From contig JBJEKU010000010.1 in NCBI GenBank assembly GCA_051878795.1, positions 31,301-95,300 of the forward strand: 64,000 nucleotides of DNA, given 5' to 3'. How positions within the stretch are numbered: position 1 is the stretch's first letter; every line of letters starts with the position of its first letter. Both the position numbers and the translations under genes were made by a program. The notes beneath the pieces are model-generated. The model worked only from the letters and a program-made list of their open reading frames with translations, had not been told where the DNA came from and ran no database searches. Origin of the DNA: W1P20-047 sp051878795 (GTDB taxonomy: Bacteria > Actinomycetota > Coriobacteriia > Coriobacteriales > Eggerthellaceae). Positions 26,182 to 35,006 of the stretch are shown here, piece after piece.

Positions 26182-27483
26182 TTATTCCTGCAGTTCTCCG
26201 ATTATGCGCTGCACGCTCGCGCCGGTCTCGTAGATGGCGCGCTCGATGTCGATGCCGGCCCATTCCCCGTCGCGGTAGCGCACGCTGCCGTCGACCATGG
26301 TCAGCACCACGTCGCTGCCATGCCCGGCGTATACCACGTTGGCAGGTCCGTTGGTCATGGGCGCCCAGCTGGGTCCGCTTGTGTCGAGCACGCACAGGTC
26401 GGCCTTCATGCCCTCTGCGATCAGGCCGCAGTCATCGCGTCCCTGGCTCAAGGCGCCAGTGCGGGTCGCCGCGCGAAGTACCTGCTGCGGAGTGATGGCG
26501 GCGGGGTCCAGGGTGGATCCGCAGGCGCACAGGGCCATGACGTACATATCCTGCATCATGTCATGGTTGTTGTTGGAGGAGCAGCCGTCGGTGCCCAGCG
26601 CCACGTTGATGCCCTCGTCGAGCATGCGCTTGATCGGTGCGAATCCGCTACCCAGCTTCATGTTGGAGACGGGGTTGGTTGCGACGAAGACGCCACGGTC
26701 CCGCAGGATCTGGAAATCGGGTTCTTCCAGCCAGACGCAGTGCGCCGCGGTGGTGGGGTTCTCGAATACGCCCAAACTGTCGAAGTACTGGATGGGTGTC
26801 ATGCCATCGTGGCGCTGTTTGCATTCCTCGGTTTCCAACTTGGTCTCGCTTGCATGCAGATGGATGCGCAGGCCGCGCTCCTTCGCCAGCTGCGCGATGT
26901 CGCGCACGACTTGGGGGTTGCTGGTGTATTCGGCGTGGATGTTGTAGTCCACCAGCAGGCGTCCGTTCTCTGCTCCATGGAAACGCTCGATCAGCTGGTC
27001 GTTCAGCTGGCAGATGGGGTATTCGGAATAGGGCTTGGGCTCGAATGCCAGCAGGCCTTCGCAAGAGTTCATCTTCATACCCGCTTCGGCGACTGCGCGG
27101 AAGCGGTCTTCGGAGCAGTAGTACATGTCGCTGAAGCTTACGGTGCCATAGCGCAGCATCTCAGCGCACGCCAGCACGGTGCCCCAGTAGTTGTCTTCAG
27201 GTGTCATCTTCGCTTCGAATGGCCAGATGCGGTCGTTGAGCCATTCTTGCAGGGGCAGTGCCTCGCCGTAGCCGCGCAGGATGGTCATGGGCGAATGTGC
27301 ATGGGCGTTGAAGAAGCCGGGCATGAGCAAGCGGTTCGCTCCCGCATACTTCTCGCCGTAGGCTTCGGGGTTTTCGGGTGCCTGGGTTCCTACGTAGGCG
27401 ATGCGGTCGTCTACGGTGCCGACCCAGCAGTGTTCGACCATGTTGAAATCCTGATCGAGGATGCGGATGTCTTCGAAGAGCAC
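26182..27483 (-). CDS. Amidohydrolase, 5'-methylthioadenosine/S-adenosylhomocysteine deaminase type
   Basis: 433 residues from a GTG with GGAGG five bases upstream. Metal-binding set of the adenosine/cytosine deaminase-like amidohydrolases: NAHAHS (HxH), HLHASET, AAHCVW and ALGTDGCSSNN with the catalytic Asp. This places it with MtaD/ATZ/TRZ enzymes, most simply deaminating S-adenosylhomocysteine or methylthioadenosine to the inosine form, which would recycle product of the methyltransferases. Substrate is not provable by sequence; other ATZ/TRZ reactions remain possible. It is divergent from metG. Confidence 0.88.
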   Translation of the reverse strand: MLFEDIRILDQDFNMVEHCWVGTVDDRIAYVGTQAPENPEAYGEKYAGANRLLMPGFFNAHAHSPMTILRGYGEALPLQEWLNDRIWPFEAKMTPEDNYWGTVLACAEMLRYGTVSFSDMYYCSEDRFRAVAEAGMKMNSCEGLLAFEPKPYSEYPICQLNDQLIERFHGAENGRLLVDYNIHAEYTSNPQVVRDIAQLAKERGLRIHLHASETKLETEECKQRHDGMTPIQYFDSLGVFENPTTAAHCVWLEEPDFQILRDRGVFVATNPVSNMKLGSGFAPIKRMLDEGINVALGTDGCSSNNNHDMMQDMYVMALCACGSTLDPAAITPQQVLRAATRTGALSQGRDDCGLIAEGMKADLCVLDTSGPSWAPMTNGPANVVYAGHGSDVVLTMVDGSVRYRDGEWAGIDIERAIYETGASVQRIIGELQE

Positions 27484-27620
27484 GGTTCCTCCTTAGGCTT
27501 GGGTTTCTGGGGGCATTCTATCGCAACGAGGCGCCTTCCTCCGTTGCATTTCCCGGCTATCCCTCTGCCGTGAAGGCAGGGGAGCTGCAGGCTTCCTGCG
27601 AGGGCTTGCTTCCATTGCGC

Positions 27621-27626
27621 TATAAT
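27621..27626 (+). promoter_or_regulatory. -10 box of metG
   Basis: A perfect TATAAT about 100 bases before the metG start, giving a leader of about 95 nt. I see no T-box features in it. Confidence 0.5.
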
Positions 27627-27728
27627 AAGCAGGTTTGATTTATCCGCATTGCCGAAGCGCGTTGCGCGAACAGGCACCAGAGCACCCAGGCGGCATCATC
27701 AGCTGTCGGGGCAGAGGAGAAACGCAAC

Positions 27729-29306
27729 ATGTCAAAGGGAACCTATTCCTTCACCACACCGATCTACTACGTGAACGCAGCACCGCACCTGGGCACCGCG
27801 TACACCACCATCGCGGCAGATACCGTGGCCCGTTACCAGCGTATGAACGACTACGACGTCGCCTTCATCACCGGCCTTGACGAGCATGGCCAGAAGGTTG
27901 CCGAAACCGCAGAGCGCAACGGCATGCAGCCCCAGGAATGGTGCGACAGCATGGTCCCTGCCTTCAAGGATGCCTGGGACATGCTCGATATCACCTACGA
28001 TCGTTTCGTGCGCACCACCGAGCCCGCGCAGACCCGTACTGTCCAGAAGTTCTGGAACGACCTGTACGAAAAGGGCTATCTGTACAAGAGCGCCTATGAG
28101 GGTTGGTACTGCGTGCATGAGGAAACCTACTACGCGGAAAGCGACCTGGAGAAGAACGAGGAGGGCGAATTCGTCTGCCCCGATTGCAAGCGCCCCGTCC
28201 GCCGTGCATCCGGCGAAGAGAACTGGTTCTTCAAGCTTTCCGAATTCCAGGAGCCCTTGCTCAAGTTCTATGAGGAGAACCCCGACTTCATCCGTCCCGA
28301 GACCCGTAGAAACGAAGTGGTCACCTTCGTCAAGGGCGGTCTGCAGGACCTGTCCATCAGCCGTTCCACTTTCGATTGGGGCATCCCCCTGCCCTTCGAT
28401 GAGGGCCATGTCTGCTACGTTTGGGCGGACGCGCTGCTGGCGTATATCACCGGCATCGGCTATGCGGATCCCGAAAAGCCCGGCGAGTTCGAGCGCCGCT
28501 GGCCCATGCAGTACCACTTCGTGGGCAAGGACATCACCCGTTTCCATTGCGTGATCTGGCCCGCCATGCTGATGGCGGCAGGCCTGCCCATCACCGGCAC
28601 CGTGTTCGGCCATGGCTTCCTCATGGTGGGCGGCGAGAAGATGTCCAAGTCCAAGGGCAACGGCATCAAGCCCGCCGACCTGGTGCGTATCTTCGGCGTC
28701 GACGCGTACCGCTATTATTTCATGAGCGACGTGCAGTTCGGCCATGACGGAAACATCAGCATCGAGCGCATGGTCCAGGTGTACAACGCCGATTTGGCCA
28801 ATACCTGGGGCAACCTGTGCAGCCGCGTGTTCAATATGACCGGCAAGTACTTCGATGGCGTGGTTCCCCAGGCCCCCGAAGGCGCCCAGGACAATCCCCT
28901 GCATGAAATCGCCAAGGACCTGTATGCCGAATACGACGCCTGCATGGCGCGCGTCGACTTCACCGGCGCCGCCGCCGCAGTCCAGAAGCTTGCAGGCCGC
29001 GTGAACCTCTATGTCGAGGAATCCGCACCCTGGAACCTGGCCAAGAGCGAGGAAACCCGCGAGCAGCTGGCGGCCGTTATCTACAACTCCCTGGAAGCCA
29101 TCCGCATCATCGCCCTGTTCATGGCCCCCTTCATGCCCAACACCTCCAACGAGGTCTTCCGCCGCATGAGCCTGGGCTGCGTGACCGACATCACCGACAT
29201 CGAGGCGGCTTCCCGTTGGGGCGGCCTGCCCGCCGGCAACGCGGTGGAAAAGGGCGACCCGCTGTTCCCGCGTCTGGACGTCGATTCCATCGACCTTTCC
29301 CTGTAG
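27729..29306 (+). CDS. metG: Methionyl-tRNA synthetase
   Basis: 525 residues. Class Ia motifs: HLGTAY (HIGH equivalent, residues 20-25) and KMSKSKGN (about 303-310). One CxxC knuckle (VCPDCKRP) is present in the connective-peptide region. The tRNA-binding EMAP-like C-terminal extension found in some MetG proteins is absent, so this is the short form. It charges tRNA-Met with methionine at ATP cost. It heads a cluster metG, tatD, flavoprotein gene, rsmA, a gene order widely conserved for metG-tatD-rsmA. Confidence 0.97.
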   Translation: MSKGTYSFTTPIYYVNAAPHLGTAYTTIAADTVARYQRMNDYDVAFITGLDEHGQKVAETAERNGMQPQEWCDSMVPAFKDAWDMLDITYDRFVRTTEPAQTRTVQKFWNDLYEKGYLYKSAYEGWYCVHEETYYAESDLEKNEEGEFVCPDCKRPVRRASGEENWFFKLSEFQEPLLKFYEENPDFIRPETRRNEVVTFVKGGLQDLSISRSTFDWGIPLPFDEGHVCYVWADALLAYITGIGYADPEKPGEFERRWPMQYHFVGKDITRFHCVIWPAMLMAAGLPITGTVFGHGFLMVGGEKMSKSKGNGIKPADLVRIFGVDAYRYYFMSDVQFGHDGNISIERMVQVYNADLANTWGNLCSRVFNMTGKYFDGVVPQAPEGAQDNPLHEIAKDLYAEYDACMARVDFTGAAAAVQKLAGRVNLYVEESAPWNLAKSEETREQLAAVIYNSLEAIRIIALFMAPFMPNTSNEVFRRMSLGCVTDITDIEAASRWGGLPAGNAVEKGDPLFPRLDVDSIDLSL

Positions 29307-29318
29307 GAGGAACCTTCC

Positions 29319-30359
29319 ATGGCAATGACTACCGCCCTGCATATGTTTGCAGACAACTCCGATAAGCTGGAAGAGCAGTGGAAGCAGCGCGATGCCGAAG
29401 CGGGCATCGAGCGCGAAGAGGCTTTCTACGACCTGAAGTTCCGAGTGAAGAAGAAGGATGGGGAATACAAGGAAATCCCTGCTCCCGAACCCGAGCTGGA
29501 AGGTCCCGTCGCCGACGTGCACTGCCATCTTTCCATGCTCGATAACCGCGACCTGTCCCTTGCGCGCTCTGCCGCATACAACATCAACCTGATGGTGTGC
29601 GTCACCGACATCGTCGAAGATGCCGGTAGCGTATACAGCAGCATGGGCGGGTGGATCATGTCCGCGGGTGCCTGGCAGCATGTAATCGACAAGGATTCCT
29701 TCGTCTTCGACCCCATCATCCGCCTTACCTGCGGCTGCCACCCCCATAATGCCAAGGACTACAACTCCAGCGTGGAGTCCGGCCTGCTCGAGCGCTTGGC
29801 CGACAAGCGCACCTGCGCCCTGGGCGAAATCGGTCTGGACTACCATTACGATTTCTCCCCGCGCGATAGGCAGCAGAAGGTCTTCCGCCGCCAGCTCCAG
29901 CTTGCGCATCGTACCGGCCTTCCCGTGCAGCTGCACATCCGCGAGGCGCATGAGGACGCCCTGCGCATCCTGGACGAAGAAGGCATGCCCGAAGGCGGTT
30001 GCGTGCTGCATTGCTGCACCCTGGGTCCGAAGGAGCTGGAGCCCTGGTTGGAGCGCGACTGCTATATCAGCGTAGGAGGCTCCGTTACCTTTGCAAGCTG
30101 CGATGACCTGCGCGAATCCGTGAAGATCATCCCTGCGAACCGCCTGCTCACCGAAACCGACAGCCCCTATATGGCGCCCGTGCCCCTGCGCGGACGCAAG
30201 TGCAGCCCCGAGTTCGCCGTGTTCACCGCGGCCAAGATCGCCGAAATCCGAGGCTGCGAGCCCGGGGATGCCCGTCGCGAGCTTCTGGCGACCATGTTCA
30301 AGAATGCCCGCGACCTGTTCGACCGCGGAGCTACCACGTGGCAGATGTCCGCACGATAA
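29319..30359 (+). CDS. TatD family metal-dependent deoxyribonuclease
   Basis: 346 residues, AGGAGG before the ATG, 12 bp after metG. TatD-type metal ligands: DVHCHLSM (HxH), the Glu in ALGEIGLDYHYD, QLHIREAHEDAL, LHCCT and ETDSPYMAP. It is about 85 residues longer than typical TatD because of an extra N-terminal helix region (about 1-60, many charged residues). TatD proteins cut single DNA strands in repair and quality-control contexts. Its 3' end overlaps the next gene by 22 bases. Confidence 0.93.
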   Translation: MAMTTALHMFADNSDKLEEQWKQRDAEAGIEREEAFYDLKFRVKKKDGEYKEIPAPEPELEGPVADVHCHLSMLDNRDLSLARSAAYNINLMVCVTDIVEDAGSVYSSMGGWIMSAGAWQHVIDKDSFVFDPIIRLTCGCHPHNAKDYNSSVESGLLERLADKRTCALGEIGLDYHYDFSPRDRQQKVFRRQLQLAHRTGLPVQLHIREAHEDALRILDEEGMPEGGCVLHCCTLGPKELEPWLERDCYISVGGSVTFASCDDLRESVKIIPANRLLTETDSPYMAPVPLRGRKCSPEFAVFTAAKIAEIRGCEPGDARRELLATMFKNARDLFDRGATTWQMSAR

Positions 30360-30865
30360 TCTGCGGGTCGCCCCAACGAAACGGCAAGTGCGCCTGTGCT
30401 GCAGGGTATCTTCGCGATGCCCTGCAGGGGCGCTTCCCCGAAGACCAAGTGAACCTGCTTTCCGTGGCGGATTTGGATATCGATCCGTGTGTCGGCTGCA
30501 ATGCCTGCCTGGATAGCGGCGGTTGCGTCTTCGATGACGGAATGTCCCAGGTTCTGGACCTTTTGGGCGGCACGGATTACCTGTATGTGATCTGCCCCGT
30601 GTATTTTGCAGGTCCTCCTTCCCAGATGAAGGCCCTGCTCGATCGCCTTCAACCTTTGTTTGCCGCCTATGACCCGAAGGTGCCCAAGCGGCCTGCAAAG
30701 CTCATGGCGGTGGGGCAGGGAGGGGACCCCCATGGCTATGCGCCCTTGGAAACCATCATGCGCTCTGCTTTGGCGGTTGCGGGGTTTCGCCTGGAAGGGG
30801 TGCTGCCCTGTATCGGTGAAAGCTGCGATCGGGCTTGCGATCGAGCCTTGGAGATGATCGGCTGA
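30338..30865 (+). CDS. NADPH-dependent FMN reductase / iron-sulfur flavoprotein-like
   Basis: 175 residues from GTG 30338, which has GGAG seven bases upstream and lies inside the end of tatD. Flavodoxin-fold signature TIICGSPQRNGKC (FMN phosphate loop), a Cys cluster CVGCNACLDSGGC near residue 50, and PVYFAGPPSQMKALLDR, the standard FMN-ring segment. The CxxCxxC pattern resembles iron-sulfur flavoproteins and related disulfide-handling reductases. It probably moves electrons between a nicotinamide or ferredoxin donor and an unknown acceptor. Confidence 0.85.
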   Translation: MADVRTIICGSPQRNGKCACAAGYLRDALQGRFPEDQVNLLSVADLDIDPCVGCNACLDSGGCVFDDGMSQVLDLLGGTDYLYVICPVYFAGPPSQMKALLDRLQPLFAAYDPKVPKRPAKLMAVGQGGDPHGYAPLETIMRSALAVAGFRLEGVLPCIGESCDRACDRALEMIG

Positions 30866-30943
30866 GGACGCGCTGAGCGCGACTCGCCTGGATAGGACGA
30901 CGCGTCCGCTCATTACGGGCGCAGCATGAAGGGAGTTCTTCCG

Positions 30944-31828
30944 ATGACCGACCGGCTTTCCCCGCTTGCAAGCGTGCCGGCAACACGCGAGGTGCTCGAG
31001 GCGCATGGGTTGGCAACCAAGAAGGCCTTGGGCCAGCATTTCCTCATCAACGACGGTATCGTCCGCCATATCTGCGATCTGGCGGAATTGGTTGAATCCG
31101 ACCGCGTGCTTGAAATCGGCCCGGGTATCGGCACGCTTACCGTTGCGCTCCTGCAGTGTTCGGGGGCGGTGACGGCAATCGAGCGCGATAGCGATCTGCC
31201 GCCCGTGCTCGCCCGCACCTGCGCGCGGTGGCAGGACCGTTTCACCTTGATCAACCGAGACGCTTTGGAAGTGATGCCTTCCGATCTTACCTACGAGCCG
31301 AATAAGCTGGTCTCGAACCTTCCCTATGCCGTTGCGGCAACCTTGGTGCTCGATTATTTCGAACGCTTCGAGTCTCTGGAATCGGCTACCGTGATGGTGC
31401 AGGCCGAAGTTGCCGACCGTATGGCGGCGAAGCCGGGGACGAAGAACTACGGCGCCTTCACGGTCAAGCTTTCCCTGTTCGCCCAGCCTGCAGGAAGGTT
31501 TCAGGTGAGCCCCGGCAATTTCTTCCCGCCTCCGCGCGTGAACAGCGCTGTGCTGCGCCTGGACAGGGTTCCCTGCAGGGATATGTCTCCCCAGCAGCGC
31601 AAGGCGACCATGGTTATGGCGGATGCGGCCTTCGCCAACCGCCGCAAGACCATTTCGAATTCCTGCCGTACCTACTTTTCGGGAGTGGAGGGCGCCCCGG
31701 ACCTGCTTTCCCAGGTTTTCGGGGAGGCGGGGATCGATCCGCGCCGACGTGGCGAGTCCCTCGAACTCGCCGAGTTCAAGGCGCTCGGGGCGGCTGCCCT
31801 GGACCTTGGACTCGTTTCCCTGAGATAG
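30944..31828 (+). CDS. rsmA: 16S rRNA adenine-N6,N6-dimethyltransferase RsmA (KsgA)
   Basis: 294 residues from ATG 30944, with GGAG upstream; ATG 30926 is less well placed. Motifs: KKALGQHFLIND at the N-terminus, SAM motif VLEIGPGIGTLT, catalytic VSNLPYAVA (NLPY) and FFPPPRVNSAVLRL. It dimethylates A1518 and A1519 in 16S rRNA helix 45, a late 30S assembly check. Last gene of the metG cluster. No clear terminator is seen before veg. Confidence 0.96.
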   Translation: MTDRLSPLASVPATREVLEAHGLATKKALGQHFLINDGIVRHICDLAELVESDRVLEIGPGIGTLTVALLQCSGAVTAIERDSDLPPVLARTCARWQDRFTLINRDALEVMPSDLTYEPNKLVSNLPYAVAATLVLDYFERFESLESATVMVQAEVADRMAAKPGTKNYGAFTVKLSLFAQPAGRFQVSPGNFFPPPRVNSAVLRLDRVPCRDMSPQQRKATMVMADAAFANRRKTISNSCRTYFSGVEGAPDLLSQVFGEAGIDPRRRGESLELAEFKALGAAALDLGLVSLR

Positions 31829-31939
31829 TTCCGTACTCTCTGCCGAAAAGACAAATCGGCAACGGAATGGTTTCGATTTGTCGTGAAAAGTGGCATTTCC
31901 CAAACGATACCTGCTTTTTGTTGCGCTAATTGACAATGG

Positions 31940-31948
31940 TGGTATAAT
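31940..31948 (+). promoter_or_regulatory. Extended -10 promoter of veg
   Basis: TGGTATAAT is a perfect extended -10. Because it lies downstream of the ATG at 31890, that upstream start cannot belong to this transcript. Confidence 0.6.
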
Positions 31949-32000
31949 CAATAGTTGCGTTTTCTGTATTAATTTGGCAACTAGAAAGCAGTGGCAAGAA

Positions 32001-32327
32001 TTGGATCTCGAAAAGCAGGCAAACATCGTCGGCAACATTCGCGAAACGCTGAATGGGCTTGTCGGCCAGCGTCTGTCCATTCGCGCCAACATGGGTCGTT
32101 CCAAGGTAATCGAATCCGAAGGAATCCTCATGCAGGTTCATCCTCAGCTCTTCATCGTCGAGGTTGAACGCAGGCGTGGCAGGAAGACGCGTCAATCGTA
32201 CCAGTATGTCGATATTCTCACCGGAACCGTGGAGCTGAGCAGGCATGGCGAGCCGGTATTCGGAGATTTCATCGAGGATGATTCTTCCGAAGATTCCCAG
32301 ACCCCCCAAGCTTCCTTGGACTTCTAA
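32001..32327 (+). CDS. Veg family protein
   Basis: 108 residues if read from TTG 32001; TTG 31974 is the other in-frame option and neither has a strong ribosome site. The core matches Veg: LVGQRLSIRANMGRSKVI, GILMQVHPQLFIVEV and a terminal YVDILTGTVEL. An acidic tail of about 25 residues follows. Veg proteins are small cytoplasmic proteins linked in Bacillus to biofilm and sporulation control; in most genomes they lie near rsmA (ksgA), as here. The Start is the weak point, not the identity. Confidence 0.85.
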   Translation: MDLEKQANIVGNIRETLNGLVGQRLSIRANMGRSKVIESEGILMQVHPQLFIVEVERRRGRKTRQSYQYVDILTGTVELSRHGEPVFGDFIEDDSSEDSQTPQASLDF

Positions 32328-32388
32328 AGCGAATCGCTGGAAAATATAAGCCGTCTCCGAGCAGCTTTTATTTTTCGCTCGGGCGCGG

Positions 32389-32417
32389 TTGACATTTTAC
32401 GTTTGTGGGAGCACAAT
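32389..32417 (+). promoter_or_regulatory. Promoter of tRNA-Ala
   Basis: TTGACA at 32389-32394, 17-bp spacer, CACAAT at 32412-32417. Transcription would start a few bases before the tRNA. Confidence 0.65.
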
Positions 32418-32431
32418 ATCTTCTGCTTCTT

Positions 32432-32507
32432 GGGGCATTAGCTCAGCTGGGAGAGCGCGGCGTTCGCAATGCCGAGGCCAGGGGTTCGATCCCCCTATGC
32501 TCCACCA
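32432..32507 (+). tRNA. tRNA-Ala (anticodon CGC)
   Basis: 76 nt including encoded CCA. The acceptor stem GGGGCAT/ATGCTCC has one G-T wobble. The D arm contains AGCTCAGCTGGGAGAGC, the anticodon stem is CGGCG/TGCCG with loop TTCGCAA, and the T arm is AGGGG-TTCGATC-CCCCT. Anticodon CGC reads GCG alanine codons. Confidence 0.97.
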
Positions 32508-32517
32508 AGAACTCTCA

Positions 32518-32543
32518 GCGGCAAGTTATTCTTGCCGCTTTTT
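32518..32543 (+). terminator. Rho-independent terminator of tRNA-Ala
   Basis: GCGGCAAG pairs perfectly with CTTGCCGC around TTATT and is followed by TTTTTG, 11 bases after the tRNA. Confidence 0.88.
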
Positions 32544-32569
32544 GTTGTACCCAGGGAAAGGATCTAGAC

Positions 32570-32947
32570 ATGAGCGAGCAATTGGTTCTGACCTTCGGCG
32601 TTGGAGGCTATTGCAAGGGCAATCAGACCGTGAAGACCTATCAGCTGGAAGATGGCAGCTATCGCAGCGTCTGCACGCGCATCTACAGCAGCTTCCTCGG
32701 TTCCGAAACCGAAGAGGTTGCCATCGACCTGGAGAAGGAAATCGTTCAGGAATTCTTCGATGCCGCGCAGCAGCTGGGCGTATTCGAATGGGAGCCCAAG
32801 TACTATGCCAAGTGCCTCGACGGCCAGGATTGGGAGCTTGAGATCGACCACCCCGAATACCCCAAGGTCAAATGCCGTGGCTTGAGCGCGCATCCCTCTG
32901 CTTTCTACGAATTGATGGATCTGCTCGCGCCCTTGGGTTTGAAATAG
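32570..32947 (+). CDS. Hypothetical protein, small acidic cytoplasmic
   Basis: 125 residues, GGAAAGGA about eight bases before ATG 32570. It has alternating beta and helix segments (LVLTFGVGGYCKGNQTVKTY, VAIDLEKEIVQEFFDAAQQL, FYELMDLLAPLGL), no signal and no membrane span. I do not recognise a family. It lies directly after the tRNA terminator and before a strong terminator, so it must have its own promoter or live on terminator read-through. Confidence 0.7.
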   Translation: MSEQLVLTFGVGGYCKGNQTVKTYQLEDGSYRSVCTRIYSSFLGSETEEVAIDLEKEIVQEFFDAAQQLGVFEWEPKYYAKCLDGQDWELEIDHPEYPKVKCRGLSAHPSAFYELMDLLAPLGLK

Positions 32948-32959
32948 CATTCCTTTTCC

Positions 32960-33010
32960 GCCGTGCGGGCGGTATGCTGTTGCGACAGCTGCCGTCTGCA
33001 CGGCTTTTTT
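32960..33010 (+). terminator. Long rho-independent terminator hairpin
   Basis: GCCGTGC pairs with GCACGGC, with an inner GCTGT-TGCG-ACAGC hairpin stacked inside, then TTTTTT. Confidence 0.8.
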
Positions 33011-33027
33011 GTTTTGGGGAGGTTTTC

Positions 33028-34332
33028 GTGGGGAAGATGACTAAATACCATGTCGGAGTGGTCCTGACCGGGGCCTTGCTCTGTCTGGCACCGGCAACGA
33101 TGGCCATGAATACCTGGGGTGTGTTCTTGGTTCCGATCAGCCGCGACCTCGGGGTGAGCGAGAGCGTGTTCTCGCTGCAGCCTTCCCTTCTCTACCTTTC
33201 CGCGGCTCTATTCGCTCCGATCGGAGGGCGTCTGATCGAGCGTTTCGACTTGCGCGCCGTATTGACCGGGGCTTCGGTGGTTTCCGGCCTGGCCCTGCTC
33301 TTGGACGGCATCGGCACCCAGCTTTGGCATTTCTATCTTGTTGGGATCCTCCAGGGCTGCTCGGGCGTGGTCCTGATCGCGCTCATGCTCCCCAACCTGA
33401 TCAGCCGATGGTTCGAGCAGAGGATGGGTACCGTTGTGGGCCTGTGCATTTCCATGGCAGGTGTGGGCGGTGCCCTTTGGGCTTTCGTTGCCGGGAAGAT
33501 CATCATCGCTGCGGGATGGCGTGTTTCATGCGTGGCGCTCTGCGCCCTGTGCCTGGTTATTTCCTTGCCTGCGTGCCTCTTCCTTTTGAAGAACCGTCTC
33601 GAAGATGCGGGGGTGCGTGCCTATGGTTCCGAAGGGCTTGAACAAGGACAGGGTCGGGAGAAAGCCGAAGGGGGCGTTCCCGCCAAGGTGGCCTTCGCTT
33701 CGGCTGCATTTCTGGCGATTTCCGTGGGTGTGGGGTTGATGAACGGTGTGATCGGCCTTGCGAACCTGGTTCCCTCGTACGTGTACTACCTGGACTCTGC
33801 GGGTTTTACGGAAATGGCCTACGAGGACGTGGTGATGGCCGCCTCGCTCGTGGTGCTGTGCACCCAGCTTGCCCAGGCGACCTTCAAGATCCTGTTGGGC
33901 ATGCTTGCTGACAGGAATATCAAGCTCGCTTTCGTGATCGCCTTGGCGAGCGGCTTGCTTGCAATCGCATGCTTCCTTGCAGCGAAAGGCGTCTTCGCCC
34001 TGGTGTTTGCGGGAGCCGCTTTGATCGGGTCGCTGTTCGCGGTGCTCGATGTGCTGTCGCCCGTATTGGTGAAGGGATTCTTCGGCGATAGGGACTATCC
34101 GAAGATCTTCGCCCGCTTTGCGATGATCAGCAATCTGGTGCCCGGATTCGCGGTGCTCGCCTTCAGCGCCATCGCGGCATGCAGCTGGACTGCGACATTC
34201 GCGGCAGGCGGCGCTTGCCTAGCCATCACCCTGGCAAGCGGCCTGTTCGCCATGGCGAGGGCGAACAGGCTCAAGCGGAATCTTGCCTTAGAAGGGGAGG
34301 GGGATTCGCTTACTGGAGGTGCATCACGGTAG
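33028..34332 (+). CDS. Major facilitator superfamily transporter
   Basis: 434 residues from GTG 33028, which has GGGGAGG five bases upstream; ATG 33037 is possible. Twelve hydrophobic spans with a central charged loop (about 200-215). MFS loop 2-3 pattern GGRLIERFDLRAVL is present. Topologically like the MFS gene at 2775, but sequence similarity is modest. Substrate unknown. Its 3' end overlaps the convergent thioesterase gene by 23 bases. Confidence 0.85.
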   Translation: MGKMTKYHVGVVLTGALLCLAPATMAMNTWGVFLVPISRDLGVSESVFSLQPSLLYLSAALFAPIGGRLIERFDLRAVLTGASVVSGLALLLDGIGTQLWHFYLVGILQGCSGVVLIALMLPNLISRWFEQRMGTVVGLCISMAGVGGALWAFVAGKIIIAAGWRVSCVALCALCLVISLPACLFLLKNRLEDAGVRAYGSEGLEQGQGREKAEGGVPAKVAFASAAFLAISVGVGLMNGVIGLANLVPSYVYYLDSAGFTEMAYEDVVMAASLVVLCTQLAQATFKILLGMLADRNIKLAFVIALASGLLAIACFLAAKGVFALVFAGAALIGSLFAVLDVLSPVLVKGFFGDRDYPKIFARFAMISNLVPGFAVLAFSAIAACSWTATFAAGGACLAITLASGLFAMARANRLKRNLALEGEGDSLTGGASR

Positions 34333-34723
34333 CGGTCATGCGGGCGCAGTGGGTGCCCAGGTCGTCGAAGACGTCGACCGTATAGAATCCCAGCCTGCGT
34401 CCGTTGCGGTCGGGTCGCGCAACGGCGATCAAGCGGCTTCCCTTGCAGGCCTTCATGGTGTTGATGCAGTTGCTGACCGAAGACGACGGGGGCTGGTTGA
34501 CGTTCGAGCTGATCGCGAGCGCGAAGTCCGCCAGCGTGAAGTAGACGCCGCCCATCACGATATCGTGGCCGTTCAGGTGGCGTTCTTCCACATCCATGCT
34601 CACGGTTGCCTCGAGGGTTTCGAAATCGAAGGAATCGACGCGCGCTCCCAGGCAAGTGCTTGCGAAACGGTCGTTGGAGAAGAACTCCCGGATCTGGTCG
34701 AGGGTTTCCATCGTCTGGTCCAT
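34310..34723 (-). CDS. PaaI-like hotdog-fold thioesterase
   Basis: 137 residues from ATG 34723, with AAAGGAC upstream. Hotdog-fold motifs: ERHLNGHDIVMGGVYFTLAD holds the catalytic-helix pattern (HlNghdivmGGvyftLaD) of PaaI-type acyl-CoA thioesterases. It would hydrolyse a CoA thioester, possibly a phenylacetyl- or hydroxybenzoyl-type substrate. Convergent with the MFS transporter and overlapping its last codons. Confidence 0.88.
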   Translation of the reverse strand: MDQTMETLDQIREFFSNDRFASTCLGARVDSFDFETLEATVSMDVEERHLNGHDIVMGGVYFTLADFALAISSNVNQPPSSSVSNCINTMKACKGSRLIAVARPDRNGRRLGFYTVDVFDDLGTHCARMTATVMHLQ

Positions 34724-35006
34724 GGTTTGTCCTTTCGGTTGGTTACGTGCCAAGCGGATTATCCCACAAGGCCCGAAGGCGCGGCGCTTGCAGGGCGTCC
34801 CGATTCCCGTTTGCCTGCGTTGCGTATTCTGCCCAGGGCGGCCTGATGGGATGCCGTTTGGGCAAGATGGCCTGCGCTTGGACGGCATTGGCGTGTGTCG
34901 GCGGCTATGGCCTTCGTCTTGATGCTATAGTGTGATGGTTTGAATTACCCGTCCGGGGCGTGCCGCCCTGGGCGACAAGAGGGGCTTTTGCCCAGGAGGT
35001 TCGTTC

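Noticed and set aside
27732..30698. 988-codon open frame on the minus strand
   Set aside because: Shadow of metG and tatD caused by strong third-position GC bias.
31929..31948. TTGACA followed by TATAAT upstream of veg
   Set aside because: Only 7 bases apart, so they cannot act as one promoter pair; the TATAAT alone is used as an extended -10.
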